This document shows positions 1-10,024 of a stretch of DNA of 64,000 nt, piece by piece. This stretch comes from Photobacterium alginatilyticum. Lineage in GTDB: Bacteria; Pseudomonadota; Gammaproteobacteria; Enterobacterales; Vibrionaceae. The stretch's first letter is position 1, and each line of letters starts with the position of its first letter. The position numbers and the translations under genes were made by a program. The notes beneath the pieces were generated by a model. The model worked only from the letters and a program-made list of their open reading frames with translations. It was not told the origin of the DNA and did no database searches. Location of the stretch: contig NZ_RSEJ01000012.1 of assembly GCF_009910675.1 (NCBI RefSeq), positions 62,001 through 126,000 on the forward strand, written 5' to 3'.

Positions 1-162
1 TTACATTTGCTGAGTTTCGCCTATTGGTTTCGTCAATCTATTTGAATAATACTGGCCGCATCCCGAAAAGGGGGGACAGTGGTAGGAGCAGAGGAGATGC
101 TCTTTTATTCAGCGGTGGCATAACGGATTTTGCCCCAAATTTAATTCAAGTAGAGGCAAAAT

Positions 163-1119
163 ATGACGCGAAAAACTTCATCTATTCATCCGACTGATAG
201 CTATAGAATGGAGTCAAATCTAAGAAGTGTTGACCTTAACCTTCTGACTGTATTTGATGCGGTGATGCAAGAGCAAAACATTACCCGTGCTGCCCATAAT
301 CTGGGTATGTCGCAGCCTGCGGTAAGTAACGCTGTGGCGCGTCTGAAAGTGATGTTCAATGATGAGTTGTTTATCCGTCATGGCCGTGGGATCCAGCCAA
401 CCCAACGTGCGAAGCAGTTGTTTGGTCCGGTGCGTCAGGCGCTCCAGTTGGTAAAAAATGAACTGCCGTCTTCTATCTTTTCACCAGAGACGTCAAACCG
501 TACTTTCAAGCTGGCGATTTGCAGCCCGTCGGACATGCGCTTTGCCCCGCGTATTTTAACTAACGTGGCCGAGCAGGCACCTAACCTGCGTATGCAGCTA
601 GAAGCCGAACTGGATGCTGAACTTGCCCAGAAGATGCGCTATCAGGAAGTTGACTTTGTGATTGACTATGTACGCTTTGACGAGCCGGGTTTTTGCAGCA
701 CCGAGCTGTTCAGTGACGAACTGGTTGTGATTGCGGCCGGTAACCACCCGCGTATTGGCGATACGATCACCGAGGCTGAGTTTGCGGCAGAGAAACACGC
801 GGTGCTGAAGTCGATTCCGGGCGTCAAGCTGTTCGCGGATCATATTTATAACCAGCACAATTCGTACCATGAAGCCTACCAGGGCGCGAGCCTGAGCAAC
901 ATTATGTATGTGGCTGGCCAGTCTGATTTGATTGCGGTTATGCCGCGTTGGCTGGCGGAGTCGGCTGCCCAGTCGCAGCAGCTGAAAATTCTGCCGCTAC
1001 CGTTTGAATCGGCGAAAATCTGCGGTTACCTGAGCTGGCATGAATCGTCTCAGAAAGACAAAGGTCATATCTGGATGCGAGATCAACTGCTGAACGTCTG
1101 TGGTGACAGCTCGTACTAA
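163..1119 (+). CDS. leuO: LysR-family regulator LeuO
   Basis: A 318-residue LysR-type transcription regulator. The N-terminal winged helix-turn-helix lies at about residues 22-85 (LNLLTVFDAVMQEQNITRAA, then SQPAVSNAVARL), followed by the effector-binding domain. The sequence and the position next to the ilvIH region match LeuO, a nucleoid-linked pleiotropic activator and anti-silencer known from enterobacteria and vibrios. The start ATG follows an AT-rich stretch typical of a silenced promoter; the ribosome site (tagagg) is modest. A later ATG after about 15 residues is possible. A strong terminator follows. Confidence 0.9.
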   Translation: MTRKTSSIHPTDSYRMESNLRSVDLNLLTVFDAVMQEQNITRAAHNLGMSQPAVSNAVARLKVMFNDELFIRHGRGIQPTQRAKQLFGPVRQALQLVKNELPSSIFSPETSNRTFKLAICSPSDMRFAPRILTNVAEQAPNLRMQLEAELDAELAQKMRYQEVDFVIDYVRFDEPGFCSTELFSDELVVIAAGNHPRIGDTITEAEFAAEKHAVLKSIPGVKLFADHIYNQHNSYHEAYQGASLSNIMYVAGQSDLIAVMPRWLAESAAQSQQLKILPLPFESAKICGYLSWHESSQKDKGHIWMRDQLLNVCGDSSY

Positions 1120-1140
1120 CCACAATTAACCACTGTTTAA

Positions 1141-1163
1141 GAAGCCAGCGCCTGCTGGCTTCT
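1141..1163 (+). terminator. Rho-independent terminator after leuO
   Basis: Perfect 9-bp stem GAAGCCAGC/GCTGGCTTC with a GCCT loop and a short T run, 20 bp after the leuO stop. A second GC-rich hairpin (TCGCCGGGC/GCCCGGCGA) follows at about 1169-1196. Confidence 0.8.
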
Positions 1164-1389
1164 TGTGATCGCCGGGCCCCGCCTCCTGCCCGGCGACCAT
1201 AATTTCTTACATTTTGTATTATTTCTTTTAATAACTCGTATCAGGCCTGTACCGACAGGGATAGGGACTGGGATCGCCACGACATAAAAAATAAAATATA
1301 CCGCTTTAGAGTTGCCTTTTCTGGTGCCGACTGTAGACTTCGCTATCTCTAATAGGCTTACAGGTGTAAGCCAGAATGGCAGAGTAGTT

Positions 1390-3222
1390 ATGGCTGAACG
1401 TGATTTTCATATCGTAAATCGAATTCGTGCCCAGATTGCCCGTTTGGGTGATCGGGTGGCATTGCGTCATCAGGTCGGGGACCAGTGGCAGGATATAAGT
1501 TGGACGGAGTTTGGTGAGCAGATCCACCAACTTGCCCTGGCAATGCTTAGCCAGGGGCTGAATGTCCAGGACAAGGTCGGTATTTTCTCCAACAACATGC
1601 CGCGCTGGACCATTGCAGATTTTGCTGCCCTCTATAACCGTTGCGTCACCGTGCCTATCTACCCGACCAGCACGCCGCAGCAGGCTGCCTATATCATCAA
1701 TAATGCCGATGTTCGTATTCTGTTTGTCGGCGAGCAGGCCCAGCATGATGCAGCGTTAGAAATAATCGCAGAATGCCCGCAGCTAGAGCGTATCGTCGTA
1801 ATGTCTGATGCTGTCGAGCTGGCCGATCATCCTTTAGTTTGTCGCTACCATGACTTTGCTGGCCAGGCTGCTAGCGAAGCCTCTGCTGAGAGCGAAACTG
1901 AATTGGCACAGCGCCTCGAACAGGCGGCAATGGACGACCTGCTGACCCTGATCTATACCTCGGGTACCACAGGGACGCCGAAAGGGGTCATGCTGGATTA
2001 CGCGAACATTGGCTCGCAGCTGGAAGGCCATGATACCAATCTTGCTCTGGATGAGGGGGATACGTCGCTTTGCTTCCTGCCGCTGTCTCATGTATTCGAG
2101 CGTGCCTGGACCTTCTACGTACTGCACCGTGGCGGTGTAAACTGCTATCTGTCAGATACCAATAAGCTGAAAGAAACCTTGGTAGACGTGAAACCGAACG
2201 TCATGTCTGCGGTACCGCGGGTGTATGAAAAAATCTATTCGGCGGTTCACGATAAGGTGGCGAAAGCGCCTTTCCATCGCAAGGTGATTTTCACCTGGGC
2301 GGTGAATATGGGGGCGCGGATGGCCCTGTGTCGTCAGCAGCAGCGTAAACCTTCGCTGATGCTCAAAAAGAGCTACAAGCTGGCGGACAAGCTGGTGCTG
2401 TCGAAGCTGCGTGAAATTCTCGGCGGTCAGATCAAGTTTATGCCGTGTGGTGGTGCCAAGCTTGATGCCAGTATCGGCCGTTTCTTCCATGCCATTGGCG
2501 TTAACGTCAAGCTGGGCTACGGCATGACCGAAACCACGGCCACTGTTTCCTGCTGGGACGACACCTGTTTTAACCCGGACTCTATCGGGATACCGATGCC
2601 GGGCGCCGAGGTCAAGATTGGTGACAATAGCGAAATCCTGGTCCGTGGTCCGATGGTCATGCGCGGTTATTACAAGATGCCGGAAGAGACTGCCAAGAAC
2701 TTCACGGAAGACGGCTTCCTGAAAACAGGTGATGCCGGTGAGTTCGACGAGGCTGGCAACCTGTTTATCACCGATCGCATCAAGGAGCTGATGAAAACCT
2801 CGGGCGGTAAGTATATTGCGCCGCAGGTGATAGAAGGCGCTATTGGTAAAGATCACTTTATCGAGCAGATTGCCGTAATTGCCGATACCCGCAAGTTCGT
2901 CTCGGCCCTGATCGTCCCGTGCTTCGAGACGCTGGAAGAGCATGCTCGTGAGCTCAACATCAAATACCAGGATCGCCTTGAACTGGTTAAGCACAGCCAG
3001 ATCGTGGAGCTGATCGAGAAGCGAGTGGTGGAACTGCAGAAGGACTTGGCCCGCTTCGAACAGGTGAAAAAGTTCACCTTGCTGCCGATAGCATTCTCGA
3101 TGGACAAGGGAGAGCTGACTCCGACGCAGAAACTGCGCCGTAAGGTGATCCAGGACCGTTATCATCAGGAAATTGAGCGGATGTATGAAGAAAGTCATAA
3201 AAAGTCGGTGAGACACCACTGA
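1390..3222 (+). CDS. AMP-forming long-chain acyl-CoA synthetase (FACS type)
   Basis: A 610-residue adenylate-forming enzyme that would activate fatty acids to acyl-CoA. Visible family motifs are the P-loop [13 protein letters not shown], the A5 motif GYGMTETT, and the [18 protein letters not shown] and [14 protein letters not shown] region that closes the active site. The frame is open upstream to 1312, but the ATG at 1390 gives the usual N-terminus ([12 protein letters not shown]). It sits between leuO and ilvI, an order I associate with vibrios; it is a FadD paralogue of the eukaryote-like long FACS group rather than classical FadD. Substrate chain length cannot be read from the sequence. 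Confidence 0.88.
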   Translation: MAERDFHIVNRIRAQIARLGDRVALRHQVGDQWQDISWTEFGEQIHQLALAMLSQGLNVQDKVGIFSNNMPRWTIADFAALYNRCVTVPIYPTSTPQQAAYIINNADVRILFVGEQAQHDAALEIIAECPQLERIVVMSDAVELADHPLVCRYHDFAGQAASEASAESETELAQRLEQAAMDDLLTLIYTSGTTGTPKGVMLDYANIGSQLEGHDTNLALDEGDTSLCFLPLSHVFERAWTFYVLHRGGVNCYLSDTNKLKETLVDVKPNVMSAVPRVYEKIYSAVHDKVAKAPFHRKVIFTWAVNMGARMALCRQQQRKPSLMLKKSYKLADKLVLSKLREILGGQIKFMPCGGAKLDASIGRFFHAIGVNVKLGYGMTETTATVSCWDDTCFNPDSIGIPMPGAEVKIGDNSEILVRGPMVMRGYYKMPEETAKNFTEDGFLKTGDAGEFDEAGNLFITDRIKELMKTSGGKYIAPQVIEGAIGKDHFIEQIAVIADTRKFVSALIVPCFETLEEHARELNIKYQDRLELVKHSQIVELIEKRVVELQKDLARFEQVKKFTLLPIAFSMDKGELTPTQKLRRKVIQDRYHQEIERMYEESHKKSVRHH

Positions 3223-3245
3223 TACCGCCTTGCAACCCTCTGTAC

Positions 3246-3267
3246 AAAGGAGCCTTCGGGCTCCTTT
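3246..3267 (+). terminator. Terminator after acyl-CoA synthetase
   Basis: AAAGGAGCC/GGCTCCTTT stem with a TTCG loop followed by T residues, 24 bp after the stop codon. Confidence 0.85.
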
Positions 3268-3825
3268 TGTGTTTTATTCGCCCCTGTTATTCCTCTATAG
3301 CCGTGGGAACCAAGAGTCGCTGTGCCAAGAGCCCCTGGTTTCGCCTTTATCTTTTCCTTTCCCTTCAGATGAATCTTCTCATTGTTGCATTATATTCAGC
3401 CCATGATCTCTATTGCGTAGCTCTCCGGCCGAAGGAAGCTGACGTATTTCACCCTGTTGCAGAGGAATAATGTGAACTGCTTTTAGCCAATAGACTTGAT
3501 TGATAAAAAAGCGTTACAGTTGTTGCGGGTTACCGTTGTTTGTTATGGCAGGCAGCGGCTCACATAGCATGAAGAAGTAAACATGATTTCAATTTAGGCT
3601 AAAAATAAGCCCTAACTATGTTATATCAGCCCGTATAGCTAATTGACGTGGTGTAAACACCTCAAAGTCCGGCCACGATAAGGCGATTGTGCTACCCATA
3701 CTGTCTCTTTCTGTAAACGCGTCACTGACTCCTGCGGTTTACGGCATTGAACAGGTTACAGTCGCTGGGTTGGGTCCGGAGAATTAGCTATATGGGATGA
3801 TATACGCGACCTGGAGGCAAGAAAT
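3268..3825 (+). promoter_or_regulatory. Long ilvIH upstream region
   Basis: About 560 bp without a convincing gene. It must hold the ilvIH promoter. In E. coli this region is long because Lrp binds there at many sites; the same is likely here by analogy. I found no Ile/Val/Leu-rich leader peptide or attenuator hairpin. The ribosome site ctggagg precedes ilvI. Confidence 0.5.
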
Positions 3826-5544
3826 ATGGAAATGTTGTCCGGCGCTGACATGATCGTTCGCTCGATGATCGATCAAGGCGTAAAACATATCTTCGGATAC
3901 CCTGGCGGCTCGGTGCTTGATATCTACGATGCCCTGCATGAGAAAAGCGATATTGAACACGTTCTCGTCCGTCACGAACAGGCTGCAGTACACATGGCCG
4001 ACGGTTATGCCCGTGCAACGGGTGAAGTCGGGGTGGTGCTGGTTACATCCGGTCCCGGCGCAACCAATGCGGTTACCGGTATTGCGACAGCCTACATGGA
4101 CTCAATTCCAATGGTGGTTTTTTCCGGCCAGGTAATGAGTAACCTGATCGGCAATGATGCCTTCCAGGAGTGTGACATGGTGGGGATCTCCCGCCCGGTC
4201 GTCAAGCACAGCTTCCTTGTTAAAAATCCTGAAGATATCCCGGATATCGTCAAAAAAGCATTCTACATCGCATCCAGCGGCCGACCGGGCCCTGTTGTCA
4301 TCGATATCCCTAAAGATATGCTGAACCCGGCTGAAACGTATCCCTATAAGTATCCCGAGTCGATCGCGATGCGCTCGTACAATCCGACGACCCAGGGGCA
4401 CAAAGGGCAGATCAAGCGCGGTGTCAAAGCCTTGCTGGCAGCCAAGAAGCCGGTATTGTATGTCGGTGGCGGGGCCATTATGTCTGACTGCGGCGAGCAG
4501 ATCCTGAAACTGGCCGAATCGCTGAACATTCCCGTTGTGAATACCCTGATGGGGCTGGGCGCCTTCCCGGGCTCGCACAAGAACTGTCTGGGTATGCTGG
4601 GGATGCACGGCACCTATGAAGCCAATATGGCGATGCACAATTCGGATCTGATCTTCGGCATCGGGGTGCGTTTTGATGACCGGACCACCAACAACGTCGA
4701 GAAGTACTGCCCTGACGCCACTATCATGCACATTGATATTGATCCGTCTTCGATTTCCAAAACCATTGCGGTGGATATCCCGATTGTCGGCTCGGCTGAT
4801 ACGGTACTTAATAGCATGCTTAAGCTGCTTGATGACCAGAGTGGTACCAGCGATGAGCAGGCGATTGATAGCTGGTGGAGTGAAATTGAGTCCTGGCGTG
4901 CTCGCAAGTGTCTGAGCTATAACAAGAACAGCGAGCGGATCAAGCCGCAGGAAGTGATTGAGGTTCTGTATAAGCTGACTGACGGTGATGCCTATGTGGC
5001 ATCTGATGTTGGCCAGCACCAGATGTTTGCCGCGCTGTACTACCCGTTTGACAAACCACGTCGCTGGATTAACTCCGGCGGTCTGGGCACCATGGGCTTT
5101 GGCCTGCCTGCTGCAATGGGCGTGAAGTTTGCGTTGCCGGATGCCGAAGTGGTCTGTGTCACCGGTGATGGCAGTATCCAGATGAACATCCAGGAGCTGT
5201 CCACGGCGCTGCAGTATGATATCCCGGTTAAGATCATCAACCTCAACAACCGCTTCCTGGGTATGGTGAAGCAGTGGCAGGATATGATTTACCAAGGACG
5301 CCACTCCCATTCCTATATGGACTCCGTACCTGACTTTGCCGCTATTGCCGAGGCCTATGGCCATGTCGGGGTCCGAATTTCTGATCCTAACCAACTGGAA
5401 AGCGAGCTGGAAAAAGCGCTGGCGATGAAAGACAAGCTGGTCTTTATCGATATCAGTGTGGACGAGACCGAACATGTGTACCCGATGCTGATTCGTGGGG
5501 GTTCAATGAGTGAAATGTGGCTAAGCAAAACGGAGAGAACATAA
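3826..5544 (+). CDS. ilvI: Acetolactate synthase III large (catalytic) subunit
   Basis: A 572-residue thiamine-diphosphate enzyme condensing pyruvate with pyruvate or 2-ketobutyrate in valine, leucine and isoleucine synthesis. The N-terminal ThDP glutamate lies in the [14 protein letters not shown] segment. The C-terminal ThDP/Mg motif is [15 protein letters not shown] running to NLNN at about residues 444-473. Length is normal. A strong Shine-Dalgarno (ctggaggcaagaa) selects this ATG. It overlaps ilvH by one base, so the two subunits are translationally coupled. Confidence 0.96.
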   Translation: MEMLSGADMIVRSMIDQGVKHIFGYPGGSVLDIYDALHEKSDIEHVLVRHEQAAVHMADGYARATGEVGVVLVTSGPGATNAVTGIATAYMDSIPMVVFSGQVMSNLIGNDAFQECDMVGISRPVVKHSFLVKNPEDIPDIVKKAFYIASSGRPGPVVIDIPKDMLNPAETYPYKYPESIAMRSYNPTTQGHKGQIKRGVKALLAAKKPVLYVGGGAIMSDCGEQILKLAESLNIPVVNTLMGLGAFPGSHKNCLGMLGMHGTYEANMAMHNSDLIFGIGVRFDDRTTNNVEKYCPDATIMHIDIDPSSISKTIAVDIPIVGSADTVLNSMLKLLDDQSGTSDEQAIDSWWSEIESWRARKCLSYNKNSERIKPQEVIEVLYKLTDGDAYVASDVGQHQMFAALYYPFDKPRRWINSGGLGTMGFGLPAAMGVKFALPDAEVVCVTGDGSIQMNIQELSTALQYDIPVKIINLNNRFLGMVKQWQDMIYQGRHSHSYMDSVPDFAAIAEAYGHVGVRISDPNQLESELEKALAMKDKLVFIDISVDETEHVYPMLIRGGSMSEMWLSKTERT

Positions 5545-6041
5545 TGCGCAGGATTGTATCAGTACTACTTGAAAATGAATCGGGCGCATTATCACGGGTT
5601 GTCGGCCTGTTTTCCCAGCGAGGCTACAACATTGAATCGCTGACGGTCGCACCGACTGATGATCCGACCTTATCCAGGCTGAATATCACCACCAATGTGG
5701 AAGACGATGCTGCGCTCGAGCAAATCGAAAAGCAGCTGCACAAATTGATTGATATTCTCAAAGTCAGCAATGTGACCGAAACGGACCATGTCGAGCGTGA
5801 GCTGATGCTGGTCAAGGTGAAAGCGAGCGGCTTTGCCCGCGCGGAGGTCAAGCGGACTGCCGATATATTCCGGGGGCAGATTGTCGATGTGACGACCCAG
5901 ATCTATACCATTCAGCTGGCTGGAACCAGCGACAAGCTGGATGCGTTTATTTCAGCCGTCGCCGAAGCCACTGAAATTGTTGAAGTGGCACGAAGCGGTG
6001 TGGTCGGTATTGCTCGCGGAGAGCGGGCACTGAAAGCCTAA
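5544..6041 (+). CDS. ilvH: Acetolactate synthase III small (regulatory) subunit
   Basis: A 165-residue regulatory subunit with an N-terminal ACT domain ([20 protein letters not shown]) that gives valine feedback inhibition, and the usual C-terminal activation domain. The ATG at 5544 overlaps the ilvI stop (taatg) and has a ggagag ribosome site; a longer in-frame reading from 5517 is not needed. Confidence 0.95.
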   Translation: MRRIVSVLLENESGALSRVVGLFSQRGYNIESLTVAPTDDPTLSRLNITTNVEDDAALEQIEKQLHKLIDILKVSNVTETDHVERELMLVKVKASGFARAEVKRTADIFRGQIVDVTTQIYTIQLAGTSDKLDAFISAVAEATEIVEVARSGVVGIARGERALKA

Positions 6042-6072
6042 CGCTCTGAACGACAGTTAGTTGTTTTGTATC

Positions 6073-6103
6073 AAGCCCGGCTCGGGGATCCTGAGCCGGG
6101 CTT
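6073..6103 (+). terminator. Terminator of ilvIH
   Basis: Perfect 11-bp stem AAGCCCGGCTC/GAGCCGGGCTT with a 9-nt loop, 31 bp after ilvH; the T tract is weak (TTGTG). Confidence 0.75.
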
Positions 6104-6360
6104 GTGCTATTTGGAGCCGATAAAAACCTGGCTGTCGGTCAGCCTCAGTCTGACAACTTGCCCGGAAAGGCTCTGCGTCTTAGACTAAAGTCTAATAGGT
6201 GATAGCATGAAATATTGGGTGTCGAGGGCTTATCTTGCTTGAGAGTTACTGCCTGATAGCTATCGCATAACTGTCATATCAGCTGCCGCCTTCGACTTAA
6301 GTCGCGGTAGCGATAGCGGACAGTTTGGCGAGAAACATGCGTAGCAGAGGAGTTGGGGCG

Positions 6361-6489
6361 ATGGTGAATAAATTTTTGGTTAGGCTAACCACTCTTGGAT
6401 TATTCTTGCTGGGATTTAATGTCAGTGCGCTGTACTTCTTGTTGGCTGTGCTGCTGCTAAACACTCACCATAAAGAGATCTTCTGGTGA
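6361..6489 (+). CDS. Predicted 42-residue single-pass membrane peptide
   Basis: An ORF of 43 codons beginning MVNKFLVRLTTLG and ending HHKEIFW. Residues 11-34 form one long hydrophobic segment preceded by K/R and followed by a polar tail, as in small bacterial inner-membrane proteins with N-in topology. A near-ideal Shine-Dalgarno (agagg agttggggcg) precedes the ATG by 8 nt. It lies alone between ilvH and the convergent gntR gene. I do not recognise the family. The ribosome site and the hydrophobic pattern are the only support. Confidence 0.55.
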   Translation: MVNKFLVRLTTLGLFLLGFNVSALYFLLAVLLLNTHHKEIFW

Positions 6490-6543
6490 TCTGATGTCAT
6501 GATGGAGTGTTAGCAAGCAAATATAAGTACGAAGAGTAAGTAC

Positions 6544-7236
6544 TTACAGATAGGTTTTGATCATATCAATGGCACGTTGTGAGTGGGTACTTAGAAGCGC
6601 CTGCGCTTCATGGTGATTGCGGCTGAGTACAGCCTTCATCATCGCTTCATGTTCGCCGTTGTCATGATAACGCTCCTCATAATGACGTGTCTGGCTAACC
6701 CAGATATGCCGATAGCGTTCTATTTGCTCGTAGACATCACGATAGAGCCCAAGCATGACGGTTGACTGACTTCCCTCCAGCAGGGCAAGGTGGAAATCGC
6801 TATGGCGTTTCTCCCATTCGTTGAAATCGACATCTGCGTCTGCAGGATTGATTCGACTGAGTTTGTGGTAGCTGGTCAGGATATTGAGCTCCCAAGCTTC
6901 ATCGCCATTTTTCATCGCTCGCTCAAGTAGGGCTTGAGACAGAAGCTGACTGGTTTCAAATAGCTCTTCAAGCTCGGCAATGGAGACGGGTGCGACCCAA
7001 CAGCCCTTCTGAGGGGCAAAAATAACATATTTCTTCCACGACAGTTGTACCAGTGCTTCCCGGATAGGGGAGGCACCGACGTCATAACGGGCTTTTAAGT
7101 CAGCAACAACAAGCTTTTGTCCCGGAGCCAGTTCACCGAGCAAGATATCTTGTCGGATCATTTCCATGACTTTGTTGGTCAAAGTAGGACTAGACACTGC
7201 GTTCCTCATTTTTTTATTGTTTTTTATACTAGGCAT
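6544..7236 (-). CDS. GntR-family regulator, FadR/FCD subfamily
   Basis: A 230-residue regulator. The N-terminal GntR winged helix covers about residues 18-80 (VMEMIRQDILLGELAPGQKL, then YDVGASPIREALVQL). The helical FCD ligand-binding domain follows at about 90-220, with metal/ligand-type His residues (EWEKRHSDFHLALL; STHSQRA). FCD regulators usually sense organic acids or sugars acids; the ligand here is unknown. It lies downstream of pyk in the same direction but behind a terminator. A palindrome covers the start codon (see separate entry). An alternative Met start exists at residue 10. Confidence 0.85.
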   Translation of the reverse strand: MPSIKNNKKMRNAVSSPTLTNKVMEMIRQDILLGELAPGQKLVVADLKARYDVGASPIREALVQLSWKKYVIFAPQKGCWVAPVSIAELEELFETSQLLSQALLERAMKNGDEAWELNILTSYHKLSRINPADADVDFNEWEKRHSDFHLALLEGSQSTVMLGLYRDVYEQIERYRHIWVSQTRHYEERYHDNGEHEAMMKAVLSRNHHEAQALLSTHSQRAIDMIKTYL

Positions 7237-7246
7237 TACCGCCTAG
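7229..7246 (-). promoter_or_regulatory. Palindrome across the gntR start codon
   Basis: CTAGGC-ATTACC-GCCTAG, perfect 6-bp arms. The ATG of the regulator lies in the loop and 3' arm. It could be the regulator's own operator, or in mRNA a hairpin hiding the initiation codon. Confidence 0.5.
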
Positions 7247-7557
7247 GGGGTATTAGTAGTAGCTGATTGAATTTAATTGGTAAAAAAGCATCAGCCAATC
7301 CAATCGTAGCCAGAATAGAGTTTGGTCGTTCGGAATTATACCTTGCGGGAATCTGCTACAAAGTGAGTATACGACGGAAAAACCAGTGGGGCGACAGCGA
7401 ACCCTTGGTTCTGTGAGTCGTTTCAGCTTATCACTACAGATTTATACTATTGAGGTAAGTTATTGATCATTATTGACGGCTAAAAGCATCGATAAGTAAA
7501 TCAAAGGGCAGGTCTTGGGGGGCAATACCTTGTTTCGTCTCGGTGCTGGGATAAAAA

Positions 7558-7580
7558 AAGGGAGCCTCAGGGGCTCCCTT
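7558..7580 (-). terminator. Terminator of pyk
   Basis: AAGGGAGCC/GGCTCCCTT stem; read on the minus strand it is followed by a T-rich run (TTTTTTTATC) just after the pyk stop. Confidence 0.85.
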
Positions 7581-7599
7581 CTTTGATTCAGTATTCGTC

Positions 7600-9012
7600 T
7601 TATAGTACGTGTACTGAAGCTGTGTTAGTTGTACCAGAAGGTACTAGCGCGCCAGATACCATAACAACGATATCGCCTTTCGCGCCCAGGCCAGTTTCAA
7701 GAGCTAGATCTTTACCGCGGCCGTAGAAAGCATCAGTGCTGTCGATAGATTCAACAACAACAGGAGTAACACCTTTAGTCAGTGCTAGCTGAGCAGCTGT
7801 CTTAGTGTTAGTTGTTACCGCTAGGATGTTTGCAGTTGGGAAGTACTTACGTACAGAACGCGCAGACTTACCAGCTTCGGTCGCAACAACGATTAGTGGT
7901 GCGTTTAGCTTCTCAGAAGTGTCTACAGCGCCTTTACATACCGCTTCTGTAATGCGAAGACGAGAGCTGTCCAGGCGAGAGCCTAGCTCGGCTTTAAGAG
8001 CTGTATCAGTACGCTCACAGATCTGAGCCATGATAGTAACAGCTTCGATTGGGTATTTACCCTTAGCAGACTCACCAGAAAGCATTACTGCATCAGTGCC
8101 GTCCATGATTGCGTTCGCAACGTCACCCGCTTCTGCGCGAGTTGGACGTGGGTTCTTGATCATAGAGTCAAGCATCTGAGTTGCAGTGATAACCACTTTA
8201 CGTGCACGGTTACACTTCTCGATCATCATCTTCTGCGCGAAGATAACTTCTTCAACTGGGATCTCAACACCTAGGTCACCACGAGCAACCATGATACCGT
8301 CAGAAGCTTCTAAGATAGCGTCGAAGTTATCAACACCTTCCTGGTTCTCGATCTTAGAGATGATCTGGATCTTCTCGCCGCCGTTTGCATTTAGCAGTTC
8401 GCGGATTTCTTTTACGTCTTCTGCTTTACGGATGAAAGAAGCAGCAACGAAGTCAACGCCTTGCTCACAGCCGAACTTAAGGTCAGCTTTGTCTTTTTCA
8501 GCAAGAGCAGGAAGTTTTACAGAAACGCCTGGAAGGTTAACACCTTTGTTTTCGCCCAGGTCACCGTTGTTAAGTACTTTACACTTAACTTCAGTTTCAG
8601 TTGTTTCTAGTACTTCCATCTCGATCAGACCGTCGTCAACCAGGATAGTGTTGCCTTTAGTCAGGTCTTTAGCGAAACCAGGGTAAGTTACCGCCACGCG
8701 GTCTTGGTTACCGATAACAGAAGTGTCTGTAGTGAAAGTGAACTCCTGGCCTGCAACCAGAGAAAAGTCTTGACCGTTTTCTAGCTTGATTGTACGGATC
8801 TCAGGACCTTTTGTGTCAAGCAGAACAGCAAGTTGCTTGCCAGTCGCTGCCATTACTTCACGCAGGTTGTTGATACGCTGACCGTGCTCTGCGAAGTCAC
8901 CGTGCGAGAAGTTAAGACGCATAACGTTCATGCCAGCGTTAGCCAGCTTAGTTAGCATCTCTACTGATTCAGTTTTAGGTCCAATCGTACATACGATCTT
9001 AGTCTTTTTCAT
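7600..9012 (-). CDS. pykF: Pyruvate kinase, PykF type
   Basis: A 470-residue pyruvate kinase converting phosphoenolpyruvate and ADP to pyruvate and ATP. It begins [16 protein letters not shown]. It has the active-site segment [14 protein letters not shown] with the catalytic Lys, then [12 protein letters not shown], and the substrate loop [19 protein letters not shown]. Length and N-terminus match the fructose-1,6-bisphosphate-activated type I enzyme. Codon use is strongly biased, as expected for a highly expressed glycolytic gene. It is a single-gene unit with its own terminator. Confidence 0.95.
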   Translation of the reverse strand: MKKTKIVCTIGPKTESVEMLTKLANAGMNVMRLNFSHGDFAEHGQRINNLREVMAATGKQLAVLLDTKGPEIRTIKLENGQDFSLVAGQEFTFTTDTSVIGNQDRVAVTYPGFAKDLTKGNTILVDDGLIEMEVLETTETEVKCKVLNNGDLGENKGVNLPGVSVKLPALAEKDKADLKFGCEQGVDFVAASFIRKAEDVKEIRELLNANGGEKIQIISKIENQEGVDNFDAILEASDGIMVARGDLGVEIPVEEVIFAQKMMIEKCNRARKVVITATQMLDSMIKNPRPTRAEAGDVANAIMDGTDAVMLSGESAKGKYPIEAVTIMAQICERTDTALKAELGSRLDSSRLRITEAVCKGAVDTSEKLNAPLIVVATEAGKSARSVRKYFPTANILAVTTNTKTAAQLALTKGVTPVVVESIDSTDAFYGRGKDLALETGLGAKGDIVVMVSGALVPSGTTNTASVHVL

Positions 9013-10024
9013 TGAGGATTGTCTCCGGACGAACTTTTACCCAAGGGAAATTTGAATCACAGAGTTATACCTGAAAACGGACGTACATTTATGTTGAAAT
9101 ACGCCTACAAATTGCGGGCCAGATCAAAAAAACGCAACTTCTCGAGTTCAGTTCTAAGTGATAATACAAATTTTTTACAAAAATATTGCCTTATGAAAGC
9201 ATCGGGTTGCTTTCATAAGGCAGCTCTTGTGTCCATGTTTTGCTTATGTCGTCCGTCCTTGAAAGATGTTCTCATGCCAGCATGACGAAAGTGTGTCGAG
9301 CAGCCATAAAATTGGCTAACAAACAAGCTCAGTATTATAGCACAGCTCGATTCTTTTATCACCTTGTGATGATGCGCAAACTTTTCATCAATGATTTTAT
9401 TGAGGGTGAGATTATCTACTTATTTCACAGATTTTTTTTGTTGTGTATCAATAGTTGATTTATTTCTAACCCCAAAATAAATCAAAAGCACTGAATGTGT
9501 TTTAACGTAAACAGTGTGTTTATTGCTGTGACTATAAATGAAATAAGCCTTTCAGGTATTAAAGGCGATTGCATTAACGTTGAAGGCATTACGTATATGC
9601 TTTTAGGGTTTATTGGGTGTGACCGGTGTACTTGAGGGCATGTCTGAACATGGAGGGTAAGGTTCTGTAATGTACCGAGTTGAGTGGAACCCTGGCTTCT
9701 GGCGGCCAAGTTATATGATGGCAGCCGCTTTAATATGTGATGGATCCTCATATAGGAAACAGCTTCCGGTTAATCCATCCAAATACTACTTTGGTATTAA
9801 AGTAATTTGTTGGTTTATCGTTTGCGTGTGATTTAATGGAAATTCATCGTGGTATGTTGCGCTAACTTCTTATTTGAATGTGATCTGTCTCTGTTTTATT
9901 TCTCTTTGTATCAGAAATACTTACCGCTCGCTTAAATGTTATAACATAACAGTTTCTCTGTTATGTCAGCTGTATTCTGATCATTAACCCATTTATTCAT
10001 ATGGATTGAAGTTAAGGGAATTCC
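9013..10024. promoter_or_regulatory. 1-kb intergenic region between pykF and the HAD phosphatase
   Basis: AT-rich DNA with divergent promoters for pykF (minus) and the phosphatase (plus). The short ORFs within it (for example 9019-9285 and 9482-9751) have no convincing ribosome sites or family features. The only strong structure is the 14-bp inverted repeat at 9188-9221. Confidence 0.5.
9188..9221. repeat. 14-bp perfect inverted repeat upstream of pykF
   Basis: GCCTTATGAAAGCA - TCGGGT - TGCTTTCATAAGGC. It lies about 175-210 bp before the pykF start, so it may be in the pykF leader RNA. On the minus strand it is followed by AATATTTTTG, an imperfect terminator tail. Confidence 0.7.

Noticed and set aside
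3267-3470. 67-residue ORF upstream of ilvI
   Set aside because: Begins inside the terminator of the acyl-CoA synthetase gene, has no ribosome site and a random-looking composition.
4102-5475. 457-residue ORF opposite ilvI
   Set aside because: Antisense shadow of a certain gene with strong codon bias; His/Arg/Gln-rich composition typical of such shadows. The same holds for long antisense ORFs opposite the acyl-CoA synthetase, rpoD, glnE and parC.
9019-9751. Short ORFs between pykF and the HAD phosphatase
   Set aside because: No ribosome sites, low-complexity composition and no family features.
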